Source: Mycobacterium sp. IS-1590 (GTDB lineage Bacteria; Actinomycetota; Actinomycetes; Mycobacteriales; Mycobacteriaceae). Taken from it: a stretch of 64,000 nucleotides of DNA. Below, piece by piece: positions 8,163 through 15,553 of this stretch. Positions within the stretch are counted from its first letter, which is position 1; the number at the start of each line of letters is the position of its first letter. The stretch is taken from the NCBI RefSeq assembly GCF_001500025.1, contig NZ_LQIW01000034.1:62001-126000 (forward strand), read 5' to 3'. The notes under the pieces are model-generated. The model saw nothing but the letters and a program-made list of their open reading frames with translations. It was not told the DNA's origin and searched no databases. Both the position numbers and the translations under genes were made by a program.

Positions 8163-8731
8163 TCGTGTAGGTGGAGCCGCTCGCCGTGCGGTCCGAAGAT
8201 GGTGATCGCCTCGACCGGACCGTCGACGACGCCGAACCAGTGCGGCGTCCACGTCGAGAACTCCACGGCTTCACCGGGTTTCACCGTGAAGTCGCGTTCG
8301 CCCAGAATGAGACGCAGTCGGCCGGACAGCACGTACATCCAGTCCTGGCCTTCGTGCACCGGGAGGTCGGCGGGCGGGTTGCGCCGGCGGGCGCTGATCC
8401 GGATCTTGAAGGCGTGCAGGCCGCCGGCGGCCTGGCGGGTCAACGGCCAGTACGTGATGCCATGTGCGGTATGGGATCCGCTGCGCACACGCGGATCCTC
8501 GGCTTCCGGTGCACGCAGCAGTTCGTCGGTGCTCACCGACAACGCCGCGGCCAGTCTCGGTAGGTGATCGAGGGCGAGGCGGCGCTTGCCGGACTCCAGC
8601 CGGCTCAGCGTGGACACGTCGATGTTCGACCGACGGGCCACCTCCTCGAGCGTCAGGCCGTGCTGGGTGCGCAATTCGCGCAGCCTGCGTCGTACCCGCG
8701 TGTCGACGCTGTCTTCGTCTTTTGCCTGCAT
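8159..8731 (-). CDS. XRE-type regulator with C-terminal cupin sensor
   Basis: A 190-residue transcription factor. Residues 10-65 form a lambda-repressor-like helix-turn-helix (LRTQHGLTLEEVARRSNIDVSTLSRLESG); residues 110-185 form a cupin barrel (VHEGQDWMYVLSGRLRLILG, PGEAVEFSTWTPHW). Such proteins bind a small ligand in the cupin and control adjacent genes. It is divergent from the flavoprotein gene at 8778. I chose ATG 8731 because the upstream ATG at 8755 would leave only 22 bp between the start codons. The palindrome at 8722-8736 covers the chosen start codon. Confidence 0.88.
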   Translation of the reverse strand: MQAKDEDSVDTRVRRRLRELRTQHGLTLEEVARRSNIDVSTLSRLESGKRRLALDHLPRLAAALSVSTDELLRAPEAEDPRVRSGSHTAHGITYWPLTRQAAGGLHAFKIRISARRRNPPADLPVHEGQDWMYVLSGRLRLILGERDFTVKPGEAVEFSTWTPHWFGVVDGPVEAITIFGPHGERLHLHD

Positions 8732-8736
8732 GGCAA
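8722..8736. promoter_or_regulatory. Candidate operator of the cupin regulator
   Basis: TTGCC-TGCAT-GGCAA is a perfect 5-bp inverted repeat overlapping the regulator's start codon in the short divergent region. A related TTGGCA lies 8 bp further on, at 8743-8748. Its role as an operator is inference. Confidence 0.35.
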
Positions 8737-8777
8737 GAAAGCTTGGCAGTTTCATGCATCGGCTGCAAGGTGGTCGC

Positions 8778-9734
8778 ATGGACAGGGTTTGGGATTGCGT
8801 CGTCGTCGGCGGCGGTGCCGCCGGGTTGAGCGCCGCGCTGGTGCTGGGCCGGGCCCGTCGTCGCACACTGCTGATCGACGGTGGCGCGCAGAGCAACCTC
8901 CCCGCGCACGGCATCGGTGGGCTTCTGGGCCACGACGGCCGACCGCCGGCGGAACTGTATGCGTTGGGGCGCCGGGAGTTGTCGGAGTATCCGTCGGTCG
9001 AAGTGCGAACGGCGGAAGTCACCGGCGGGGAACGCGCCGACGAACTGTTCGTCCTGCAGTCGGACGACGGCACGGTCGAGCGCGCCAGGAGGGTGGTGCT
9101 GGCCACCGGCATGCAGTACCGGCCGCCGCCGCTTCCCGGGCTGGCGGAGCTGTGGGGCCGGTCCGCGTTCCACTGCCCGTTCTGCCACGGCTGGGAGGTG
9201 CGCGATCAGCCGCTGGCCGTGCTGGCGCGTGGTGAGCGGGCGGTGCATACGGCGCTGTTGTTGCGGCTGTGGAGTGACGACGTCATCCTGCTCACCGATG
9301 GCCCCGCCGATCTCGATCTCGCACAGCGCGAACGGCTGGTGGCTGCGGGTGTGAGGGTCGACGAACGGGTGGTGGTCGAACTGGCAGCCGCCGGTGGGAG
9401 TCTGGATGCTGTGATGTTCGCCGACGGCGGCCGGCTGCCCCGGGCCGGCATCCTGGTCGCGACGACGCTTCACCAACGCTCGTCGCTGGCCGAACAACTC
9501 GGCGTTGCTCCGGGCGAGCCGACACCGGTCGCGCACAATCCGGTTCACGTCGACGGGTTCTATCGCACCAGTGCGCCGGGGGTTTTCGCAGCGGGCGACC
9601 TGATCGCGCAGATGCCGCAGGTGGCCTCCGCCGTGGCCGCTGGTTCGGCGGCGGCCGCCGCCGTCGTGCAGAGCCTGGTGGAAGAGGATTTTCCCGCCGT
9701 TGTTCCGGAAGGGAGCCGAAATGTCAACGCCTGA
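8778..9734 (+). CDS. NAD(P)/FAD-dependent oxidoreductase, thioredoxin-reductase-like
   Basis: A 318-residue two-dinucleotide-binding flavoprotein. The FAD site is VVVGGGAAGLSAA (residues 8-20), followed by the redox pair Cys133-Pro-Phe-Cys136 in HCPFCHGWEV and the C-terminal FAD contact GVFAAGDLIAQMPQVASAVAAG. It has the size and domain order of thioredoxin reductase, but lacks a recognisable GGGDSA-type NADPH motif (the matching region reads LAVLARGERAVHTALLL). That suggests a different electron donor or a TrxR-like disulfide-forming enzyme. The methyltransferase gene overlaps its 3' end by 14 bp. Confidence 0.88.
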   Translation: MDRVWDCVVVGGGAAGLSAALVLGRARRRTLLIDGGAQSNLPAHGIGGLLGHDGRPPAELYALGRRELSEYPSVEVRTAEVTGGERADELFVLQSDDGTVERARRVVLATGMQYRPPPLPGLAELWGRSAFHCPFCHGWEVRDQPLAVLARGERAVHTALLLRLWSDDVILLTDGPADLDLAQRERLVAAGVRVDERVVVELAAAGGSLDAVMFADGGRLPRAGILVATTLHQRSSLAEQLGVAPGEPTPVAHNPVHVDGFYRTSAPGVFAAGDLIAQMPQVASAVAAGSAAAAAVVQSLVEEDFPAVVPEGSRNVNA

Positions 9735-10347
9735 CGCCAAACAGCATTGGGAAGAGCGCTATAGCGAACGCAATCGCGTCTGGAGCGGGCGGGTGAACGT
9801 CCGTCTCGTCGAGGTGGTGTCGGACCTCGAACCCGGTATCGCGCTGGATCTGGGCAGCGGTGAGGGTGGCGACGCGATGTGGCTCGCCGAGAGGGGATGG
9901 CGGGTGGTTGCCGTCGACATCGCCGACACCGCCCTGCGGCGTGCGGCCGAGGATGCCGCGGCGCGCGGGGTGGCGGATCGAATCGACTTTCAGCAGCATG
10001 ACCTGTCGCAGAGCTTCCCCGGCGGGGAATTCGATTTGGTGAACGCACAGTTCCTGCACTCGACGTTTCCGCTTGACCGGACGGCGATCTTCACCGCAGC
10101 CGCCCGGGCGGTCCGACCGGGCGGACTCATGCTCATCGTCGATCACGGCACACCGCCGCCGTGGCTTTCCGAACTGCATGATCATCACCACACGTTCACA
10201 CCGCCCGAGGAGGTCGTCGCGGCGCTGAATCTGCCTGATTCCGAATGGGAACCGGCTCAGATCACTACGCCGATGCGCGAGGTGACGACGCCGGACGGTG
10301 ACCCCGCACTGTGGTCGGACAACGTGATGGTGCTGCGGCGCAGGTAG
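9721..10347 (+). CDS. Class I SAM-dependent methyltransferase
   Basis: A 208-residue Rossmann-fold methyltransferase with motif I IALDLGSGEGGDAMWLAERG, an acidic VDIA at the end of strand 2, and FDLVNAQFLHST as motif IV. It resembles the small-molecule (thiopurine/tellurite-resistance type) group rather than RNA or protein methyltransferases. The start ATG at 9721 has a GGAAGGGAG ribosome-binding site and overlaps the flavoprotein gene by 14 bp, so the two are coupled. The substrate is unknown; the pairing suggests oxidation and methylation of the same small molecule. Confidence 0.87.
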   Translation: MSTPDAKQHWEERYSERNRVWSGRVNVRLVEVVSDLEPGIALDLGSGEGGDAMWLAERGWRVVAVDIADTALRRAAEDAAARGVADRIDFQQHDLSQSFPGGEFDLVNAQFLHSTFPLDRTAIFTAAARAVRPGGLMLIVDHGTPPPWLSELHDHHHTFTPPEEVVAALNLPDSEWEPAQITTPMREVTTPDGDPALWSDNVMVLRRR

Positions 10348-10350
10348 GTG

Positions 10351-11079
10351 CTACGCGGCGTCGTGGAAGATGAGCCCGAGCGTGTAGCGCTCACCCGAGC
10401 GCACCACGGACACGCCGTGGCGCACCGGCGCGACGGACCAACCGCGGGCTGATCGCACGGGCCGCTCTCGGGTGGTGAAGACGTAGCCGTGCCCGTGCGG
10501 CAACAGTGTGGAGGTGCCGCGGGACTGAGCGCGGGGGCGTTGTTCGACCAGCAAGAACTCGCCGCCAGTGTGGTCGACGCCCGGCTCGCTGAGATTGATC
10601 ACGACCTGCAGAGGAAACAGCAAGTCGCCGTATAGGTCTCGGTGCAGTGCATTCCAATCGCCCGGACCGTATTTGAGCATGAGCGCGGTCGATCTCGTCT
10701 GGCCTGCGGCGTGGCACAAGTCGAGCCAGTCACCGAAATCGTCCGGCCACGGCGTCGGTCTACCCAACCTGGACCACCAATCCCTCGCGATGGGGAGCAG
10801 CCGCGGGTACAAGGCCTGCCTGAGCGCCTCGACCACTTCGGGGTAGGGCTCGCGCAGATACCGGTACTCGCCTTGGCCGAACCGGTGCCGAGCCATGTCG
10901 ATGGTGGAACGGAACAACTCGTCGGCGGTGTAAAGCCGCTTGAGCGTCGCGGCTTCACGCTTGGTGAGCAGCCGGGGCAGAAGGGCGCCCCCCGTCGCGT
11001 CGAGTTCGGCCTGGACGGCCTCCCAGTCGGCGGTGTCGACGCGAGCGTGCCATCGCGTGTGCGCCATGTGGCGTTGCAT
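10351..11079 (-). CDS. 2OG-Fe(II) oxygenase superfamily protein
   Basis: A protein of about 242 residues with the facial triad of Fe(II)/2-oxoglutarate dioxygenases: His146-x-Asp148 (NALHRDLYGD), distal His221 and the 2OG-binding Arg231 in RHGVSVVRSGERYTLGLIFHDA. The preceding FPLQVVINLSEP strand and TGGEFLLVEQ are typical of the jelly-roll core. The N terminus carries the helical LTKREAATLKRLYTADELFR segment. The start is uncertain: ATG 11079, ATG 11067 and TTG 11106 are all possible. It stands alone, convergent with the methyltransferase (3 bp between stops). Substrate unknown. Confidence 0.82.
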   Translation of the reverse strand: MQRHMAHTRWHARVDTADWEAVQAELDATGGALLPRLLTKREAATLKRLYTADELFRSTIDMARHRFGQGEYRYLREPYPEVVEALRQALYPRLLPIARDWWSRLGRPTPWPDDFGDWLDLCHAAGQTRSTALMLKYGPGDWNALHRDLYGDLLFPLQVVINLSEPGVDHTGGEFLLVEQRPRAQSRGTSTLLPHGHGYVFTTRERPVRSARGWSVAPVRHGVSVVRSGERYTLGLIFHDAA

Positions 11080-11187
11080 ACCCAGCAGACGCTCGCGGGG
11101 CGACAATCTGTGAGGTCATCCCCAAGCGGGAATTCATTCACAGGGCGCTGGTTTCGGCGTTCAGATTCGTCGGGGGTGCGAGTAGTA

Positions 11188-11203
11188 TCGAAAGTATGTT
11201 CGA
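11188..11203 (+). promoter_or_regulatory. SOS (LexA) box over the HNH protein start codon
   Basis: TCGAAA-GTAT-GTTCGA matches 11 of 12 fixed positions of the mycobacterial SOS box TCGAAC-N4-GTTCGA. It covers the ATG at 11196. A -10 hexamer TAGTAT at 11183-11188 places the transcription start at about 11195, so bound LexA would block initiation. Confidence 0.75.
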
Positions 11204-12683
11204 AGTACCTTCGGATGCCGATCTGATCACCGTCATGGGTGAAGAGGCGCGCGAGGAGTCGGCGGCCATGGGTAGGCGGCTGCAACTAGTGGGCGAGCTG
11301 TTCGCCCGGCGCAATCCGGAGATGGTGGAGTCGCGGTTCTACGTCGCCGATGCGATCGCCGCGGTGGCGGCCGAGATCGCGCCGGTGCAGAACATCAGCC
11401 ATGCCCGCGCGGTCGGTCAGGTCCAGGTCGCGATCGCGCTGCGGGATCGGCTGCCACAGGTGCTCAGACGGTTCTGTCGGGGAATGATCGACTACCGGAT
11501 GGTCTCAACGATCGTCGCGCGCACCGAGAATGTCGACGACGACGTCATGGTGAGGCTGGACGAGGCGTTGGCCTGGCGGGTCGAGAAGTGGATGAAGCTG
11601 TCGAAGCCCAAGCTGCGTGACCGCATCGATATGTTCATCGCCGACTTCGATCCGGCCGCGGTCCGAGTGCCGCCGGAAGCCGATAAGCATCGCTACGTCG
11701 ACGTCAGTCCCGCCGATTGTGCCGGATTGGCATTTCTCACGGGCAGGCTGCGCGCCGAAGACGGTGCGGCCTTGACTGCACGGTTGGATGCCTTGGCGGC
11801 CACCGTGTGTGAGAACGATCCGCGGACGGTCGCCCAGCGTCGCGCCGACGCCTGCGGCCCGCTGGCGCGGCTCGAGGCCACGCTGGCGTGCCGGTGTGGA
11901 TCGGACGACTGTCCCGCGCGCACCGAGCGTGCCGCGGCGTCCGCAGCGGTGATCCATATTCTGGCCGAACAAGGCACCGTCGATGGAACCAGCGACAAGC
12001 CGGGATATCTACGCGGGTTCGGGGTGCTGCCCGCCGAGTCGGTGCGCGATCTGGCGCGTCACGCCGAACTCAAGCCGGTGGGCATGCCGGCCGGCAGTGC
12101 CGGTGCAGACACCGGAGATCGCCCCAGCGCGGGGGATCGCACCAGCGCGAGCGCCCGACCGAGCGCCGGGTATCGACCCAGCGCCAAGTTGACCGAGTTC
12201 CTGCAGTGGCGGGACCTGACGTGTCGCTGGCCTGGCTGTGACAAGCCGGTGGCCGGCTGCGATGTGGACCATACGGTGCCGTGGCCCCACGGTCCGACGC
12301 ATCCGTCGAACACCAAGCACTACTGCCGCATTCATCATCTGATCAAGACGTTCTATACCGGCCCTGGTGGCTGGCGAGAAGAGCAATTGTCCGACGGCAC
12401 AATCGTTTTGACCGCTCCGACCGGACACGTGTACCGGTCGGAACCCCACGGCGCGAGCATGTTTCCCACGCTCGGACAATCGACCGGCGCGCTCGAGATC
12501 GGCACGCCTCCGCCGGAGAACCCCGACCGCATGGCAATGATGCCGCGTCGCAGGCAAACCCGCGAACAGGACCGCCGTGACCGCATCAACACCGAGCGGC
12601 GACGTCGGAGCGAGTTGATCGCCGAAGAGGAGCAACGACGCCAAGCGTGGCTCGCCGCGAACTACAAGCCGCCACCCTTCTGA
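11196..12683 (+). CDS. 13E12-repeat family (DUF222) HNH endonuclease domain protein
   Basis: A 495-residue protein of the mycobacterial 13E12 family. Residues 1-270 form the DUF222 region (ARAVGQVQVAIALRDRLPQVL, DYRMVSTIVARTENVDDDVM). An HNH nuclease domain follows at about 335-395 (LTCRWPGCDKPVAGCDVDHT, THPSNTKHYCRIHHLIKTF), with zinc-ligand-like cysteines and the His-Asn-His residues present. The tail is highly basic and helical (RRDRINTERRRRSELIAEEEQRRQ). Several copies occur per mycobacterial genome and some are DNA-damage induced, which agrees with the SOS box on its start. Cellular role unresolved; a mobile origin is suspected. Confidence 0.92.
   Translation: MFEVPSDADLITVMGEEAREESAAMGRRLQLVGELFARRNPEMVESRFYVADAIAAVAAEIAPVQNISHARAVGQVQVAIALRDRLPQVLRRFCRGMIDYRMVSTIVARTENVDDDVMVRLDEALAWRVEKWMKLSKPKLRDRIDMFIADFDPAAVRVPPEADKHRYVDVSPADCAGLAFLTGRLRAEDGAALTARLDALAATVCENDPRTVAQRRADACGPLARLEATLACRCGSDDCPARTERAAASAAVIHILAEQGTVDGTSDKPGYLRGFGVLPAESVRDLARHAELKPVGMPAGSAGADTGDRPSAGDRTSASARPSAGYRPSAKLTEFLQWRDLTCRWPGCDKPVAGCDVDHTVPWPHGPTHPSNTKHYCRIHHLIKTFYTGPGGWREEQLSDGTIVLTAPTGHVYRSEPHGASMFPTLGQSTGALEIGTPPPENPDRMAMMPRRRQTREQDRRDRINTERRRRSELIAEEEQRRQAWLAANYKPPPF
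12117..12188 (+). repeat. Four tandem 18-bp units inside the HNH gene
   Basis: Four imperfect 18-bp units encode DRPSAG, DRTSAS, ARPSAG and YRPSAK, a Ser/Arg/Pro linker between DUF222 and the HNH domain. The reading frame is kept. Confidence 0.8.
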
Positions 12684-12790
12684 GCGTCGAAATTCACGAA
12701 GTAGCCAATTTCCGGCAGGCACGTCTCTAAGCTGCCCTTCAAGATCAACCCTCTGTGGTTGGACCAAGGACCGTAGGAGACAGCGAGTCG

Positions 12791-13480
12791 ATGAAGAACC
12801 TCCCTGTAGCGACGACGGCGGGCCTGTTGGCGATCGCTCTGAGCCTGGGGCTCGTTGGCTGTGGTTCGAGTGATGACACGGCGGCCACGACGACGACCCC
12901 GGCTACTAGCGAGACCGGCACGTCGGCCGCACCCAGCCCGCCGCGCGACGACGATGACGACACGATCAACGAGTACGTCACCGAGAGCGATATCGCGGAG
13001 ACACCGATCAAACCCGGCGAACCCGGAACCCCGACCTTCAACTTCCCGATCCCGCCCGGATGGAGCGACGCGGGTGAGACGACGCCGGAATGGGCCTACG
13101 GCGCCATCGTCTACGACAGCCCGAAGGATCCGAATGATCCGCCGGACGTGTACGCGATCGCCTCGAAGCTGACCGGCAACGTAGATCAGGCGAAGATCCT
13201 TGAATACGCCCCAGAGCAGTTGGAGGATATGGCCGAGTTCAAGCCATTGGCAGAACCGGCGAGGGGCAAAATCGGTGGCTTCGATGCCCTTTCGTACGCG
13301 GGCACGTTCATGAACGACGGGCAGAAGCGATTCGTCGCGCAGAGGACGGTCGTCGTGCCGGCGACGGACGGTGTGTTCGTCCTGCAACTGAACGCGGACA
13401 GTCTCGAGGCCGAACAGAACGCGGTACTCGACGCCATCAAGGTGATCGATGACCAGACGACTATCACCCCGCCGTCATGA
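12791..13480 (+). CDS. LpqN/LpqT family lipoprotein
   Basis: A 229-residue exported lipoprotein. The signal peptide (residues 1-23) ends in a lipobox LVGC with Cys24 as the lipidation site, followed by a Thr/Ser/Pro/Asp-rich linker (about 25-70). The globular domain has the LpqN family marks FNFPIPPGWSDAG, YGAIVYDSPKD and DGVFVLQLNADSLEAEQNAV. LpqN-type lipoproteins sit on the outer face of the membrane; LpqN of M. tuberculosis has been linked to mycolate envelope assembly, but the role of this member is unknown. ATG 12791 follows a GTAGGAG ribosome-binding site. Confidence 0.88.
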   Translation: MKNLPVATTAGLLAIALSLGLVGCGSSDDTAATTTTPATSETGTSAAPSPPRDDDDDTINEYVTESDIAETPIKPGEPGTPTFNFPIPPGWSDAGETTPEWAYGAIVYDSPKDPNDPPDVYAIASKLTGNVDQAKILEYAPEQLEDMAEFKPLAEPARGKIGGFDALSYAGTFMNDGQKRFVAQRTVVVPATDGVFVLQLNADSLEAEQNAVLDAIKVIDDQTTITPPS

Positions 13481-13535
13481 CCGCCCGCACCATCCGATAC
13501 CCAAAGGACCCGCTTACCGACGGAGACGCATCGAT

Positions 13536-13850
13536 ATGAAGTTCCGGAACACGGCTCCAGTGCTCTTACTGGCTTCGGTGTGTAGCGCCGTGCTGCTCTC
13601 GACCTCCTTGGTGACCGCGCCTGCGGCGAACGCGCAATGCACGGCCGGAGAGGTGTGGGACCAGCGCACCGGGGTGTGCTGGGACCAGTCCCAGACCTCA
13701 CTGGGGGTCTCGGGCACGGGCGGCTGGTGCAAACCCGGCAGGATCGGACTGTGCATAGCGGCCTGGCAAAATTCGCAGGTCCCGGGCGCGAACATCAAAC
13801 CCGCACCGCCGGGGGGACCGGCACCGCGCACGACCTGGCCCAACCGCTGA
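13536..13850 (+). CDS. Small secreted Cys-rich protein, hypothetical
   Basis: A 104-residue protein with a clear signal peptide (cleavage after ANA, residue 33). The mature part of about 71 residues holds four cysteines (Cys35, 48, 65, 73), enough for two disulfides, and ends in a Pro-rich tail (PAPPGGPAPRTTWPNR). I do not recognise a named family. The CTAGEVWDQRTGVCWD segment is repeat-like around its cysteines, reminiscent of small extracellular disulfide domains. It starts 55 bp after the lipoprotein gene on the same strand, so the two may be expressed together. Confidence 0.7.
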   Translation: MKFRNTAPVLLLASVCSAVLLSTSLVTAPAANAQCTAGEVWDQRTGVCWDQSQTSLGVSGTGGWCKPGRIGLCIAAWQNSQVPGANIKPAPPGGPAPRTTWPNR

Positions 13851-13891
13851 CACCTGCCGCAACCGCTGACACCTGCCGCAACCGTCCCCGG

Positions 13892-14139
13892 TCAGCCCGT
13901 CCACGGACTCAGCCGGGGAATCCACGCGCGAACGTTCGCGCGATACGCCTCGTACTGTGCCCCGTAGGTCGGACGAACCGGTTGAACCCGGTCACGACCA
14001 GACGCTCGGTCGGCGCGACGGGCATGGGTGTGCCACCGGCCCTGGCGAATTCGACGAACGCGTGGACGGGCGGGATCAGGCCGAGCACGACCAGAATCCC
14101 GCCCACCACCACACGCCACGCGGGCGAGCGCGGCGGTGG
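13892..14139 (-). pseudogene. Remnant of an isoprenylcysteine carboxyl methyltransferase-family gene
   Basis: On the minus strand one frame (14139 down to about 13969) encodes GGILVVLGLIPPVHAFVEFARAGGTP and ERLVVTGFNRFVR, the middle of a membrane methyltransferase of the ICMT family. A second frame ending at the stop at 13892 encodes YGAQYEAYRANVRAWIPRLSPW, the family's C-terminal end. The RNPMY motif and the following two membrane helices that should join them are missing, the frames differ, and the N terminus is absent with a stop at 14155. The region is therefore a decayed gene with an internal deletion. It fills most of the 300-bp gap between the small secreted protein and the VOC gene. 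Confidence 0.75.
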
Positions 14140-14154
14140 TGATCCGCACGTGTG

Positions 14155-14592
14155 CTATCCGGTGACGGCGGAGATGTCCGCGAGTTGAGTCAGACGCACG
14201 CTGTTGCCCGACGGATCGCGGAACCCGCAGTCGATGCCGTAGGGCATCTCGTGTGGCTCCTCGGTGAACTCGACTCCGCGCGAACGCATTTCCTCATAGG
14301 AGGCCTGGCAATTCTCCGTCGTGAGAAACACCGTGCCCGCAAATCCCTTGGCGGTCAGATCCAGCACCTGTTCACGGGTCGGCGGGTCCATGACCGGTTC
14401 ACCCGGCACGGCCATCAGCACAATCGACACATCGTCCTGGCCCGGCGGGCCGACCGTCAGCCACCGAAAGATGCCGTCGACATCGGGCAGCGAAACATCC
14501 TGCCGCACTTCCATACCGACCTTCTCAGTCCAGAATTTCAGTGCCGCTTCTTGATCGTGTACCCACAGGTGGGCGCTTGCGATTTTGAACAT
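14155..14592 (-). CDS. VOC family protein (glyoxalase/bleomycin-resistance fold)
   Basis: A 145-residue single-copy VOC protein: FKIASAHLWVHDQEAALKFWTEKVGMEV opens the first beta-alpha-beta-beta-beta module and GIDCGFRDPSGNSVRLTQ closes the second with the usual DPxGN turn. Members are metal-dependent enzymes or antibiotic-binding proteins; nothing fixes the substrate. The gene starts 24 bp after the AraC-type gene on the same strand, so the regulator and this protein form a two-gene operon, a common arrangement for stress or drug-responsive VOC genes. Confidence 0.88.
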   Translation of the reverse strand: MFKIASAHLWVHDQEAALKFWTEKVGMEVRQDVSLPDVDGIFRWLTVGPPGQDDVSIVLMAVPGEPVMDPPTREQVLDLTAKGFAGTVFLTTENCQASYEEMRSRGVEFTEEPHEMPYGIDCGFRDPSGNSVRLTQLADISAVTG

Positions 14593-14616
14593 GGCTCGAC
14601 GCTACGGTCGCTCGGC

Positions 14617-15057
14617 TTACTTCGTCTTCTCCCCGTGTGCTGTCTTGCGCACCCGGCTGTCGGCTGGCGGCCGGGTGTCGCGTTTGAGGATGCAACTCGG
14701 AACCCGGGCATGGATGGCCGCCGGCGGCAGGCTCGCGCGGTACGCGGCAGGGGGCAGCCCGTACACGCGGGCGAAGCTGGTGGTGAACGACCCCACGCTC
14801 TGCAACCCCACCATCACGCAGATATCGGCGACCGAGCGGTCGGTGTAGCGCAGCAGCGCCGCGGCGCGTTCCAGGCGGCGGGTCTGCAGGTATGCCCGCG
14901 GTGTCTCGCCGAAGGTGCGGGTGAACATGCGGCTGAAGTGCGCGCGGGACAGTCCCGCGGCCGCGGCGAGGTCGTCGACGGTGATCGCCTCGGCGTACCG
15001 CGCGTCGACCAGATCCTTGGCGCGCATCAGATAGCGCGCCGGAGGCACCTGCGCCAT
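14617..15057 (-). CDS. Single-domain AraC-family transcriptional regulator
   Basis: A 146-residue protein consisting almost only of an AraC DNA-binding domain with its two helix-turn-helices (AITVDDLAAAAGLSRAHFSRMF and RSVADICVMVGLQSVGSFTTSF) and the family signature ending AYR. There is no ligand-binding domain, so it may respond through abundance or a partner. I chose ATG 15057. The longer frame up to 15180 would overlap the RNase P RNA gene and adds no recognisable domain. It probably controls itself and the VOC gene behind it. Confidence 0.87.
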   Translation of the reverse strand: MAQVPPARYLMRAKDLVDARYAEAITVDDLAAAAGLSRAHFSRMFTRTFGETPRAYLQTRRLERAAALLRYTDRSVADICVMVGLQSVGSFTTSFARVYGLPPAAYRASLPPAAIHARVPSCILKRDTRPPADSRVRKTAHGEKTK

Positions 15058-15099
15058 GCACCAAGTATGTCGAACTCGCGGAACAGCGGCGACACGCAG

Positions 15100-15105
15100 T
15101 ACGTT
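15100..15105 (+). promoter_or_regulatory. -10 hexamer of rnpB
   Basis: TACGTT ends 7-10 bases before the predicted 5' end of the RNase P RNA. No convincing -35 element was seen. Confidence 0.35.
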
Positions 15106-15114
15106 GAACCCGCG

Positions 15115-15533
<419 letters not shown>

Positions 15534-15553
15534 CGCCCCCTGGCCGGGCCGGG

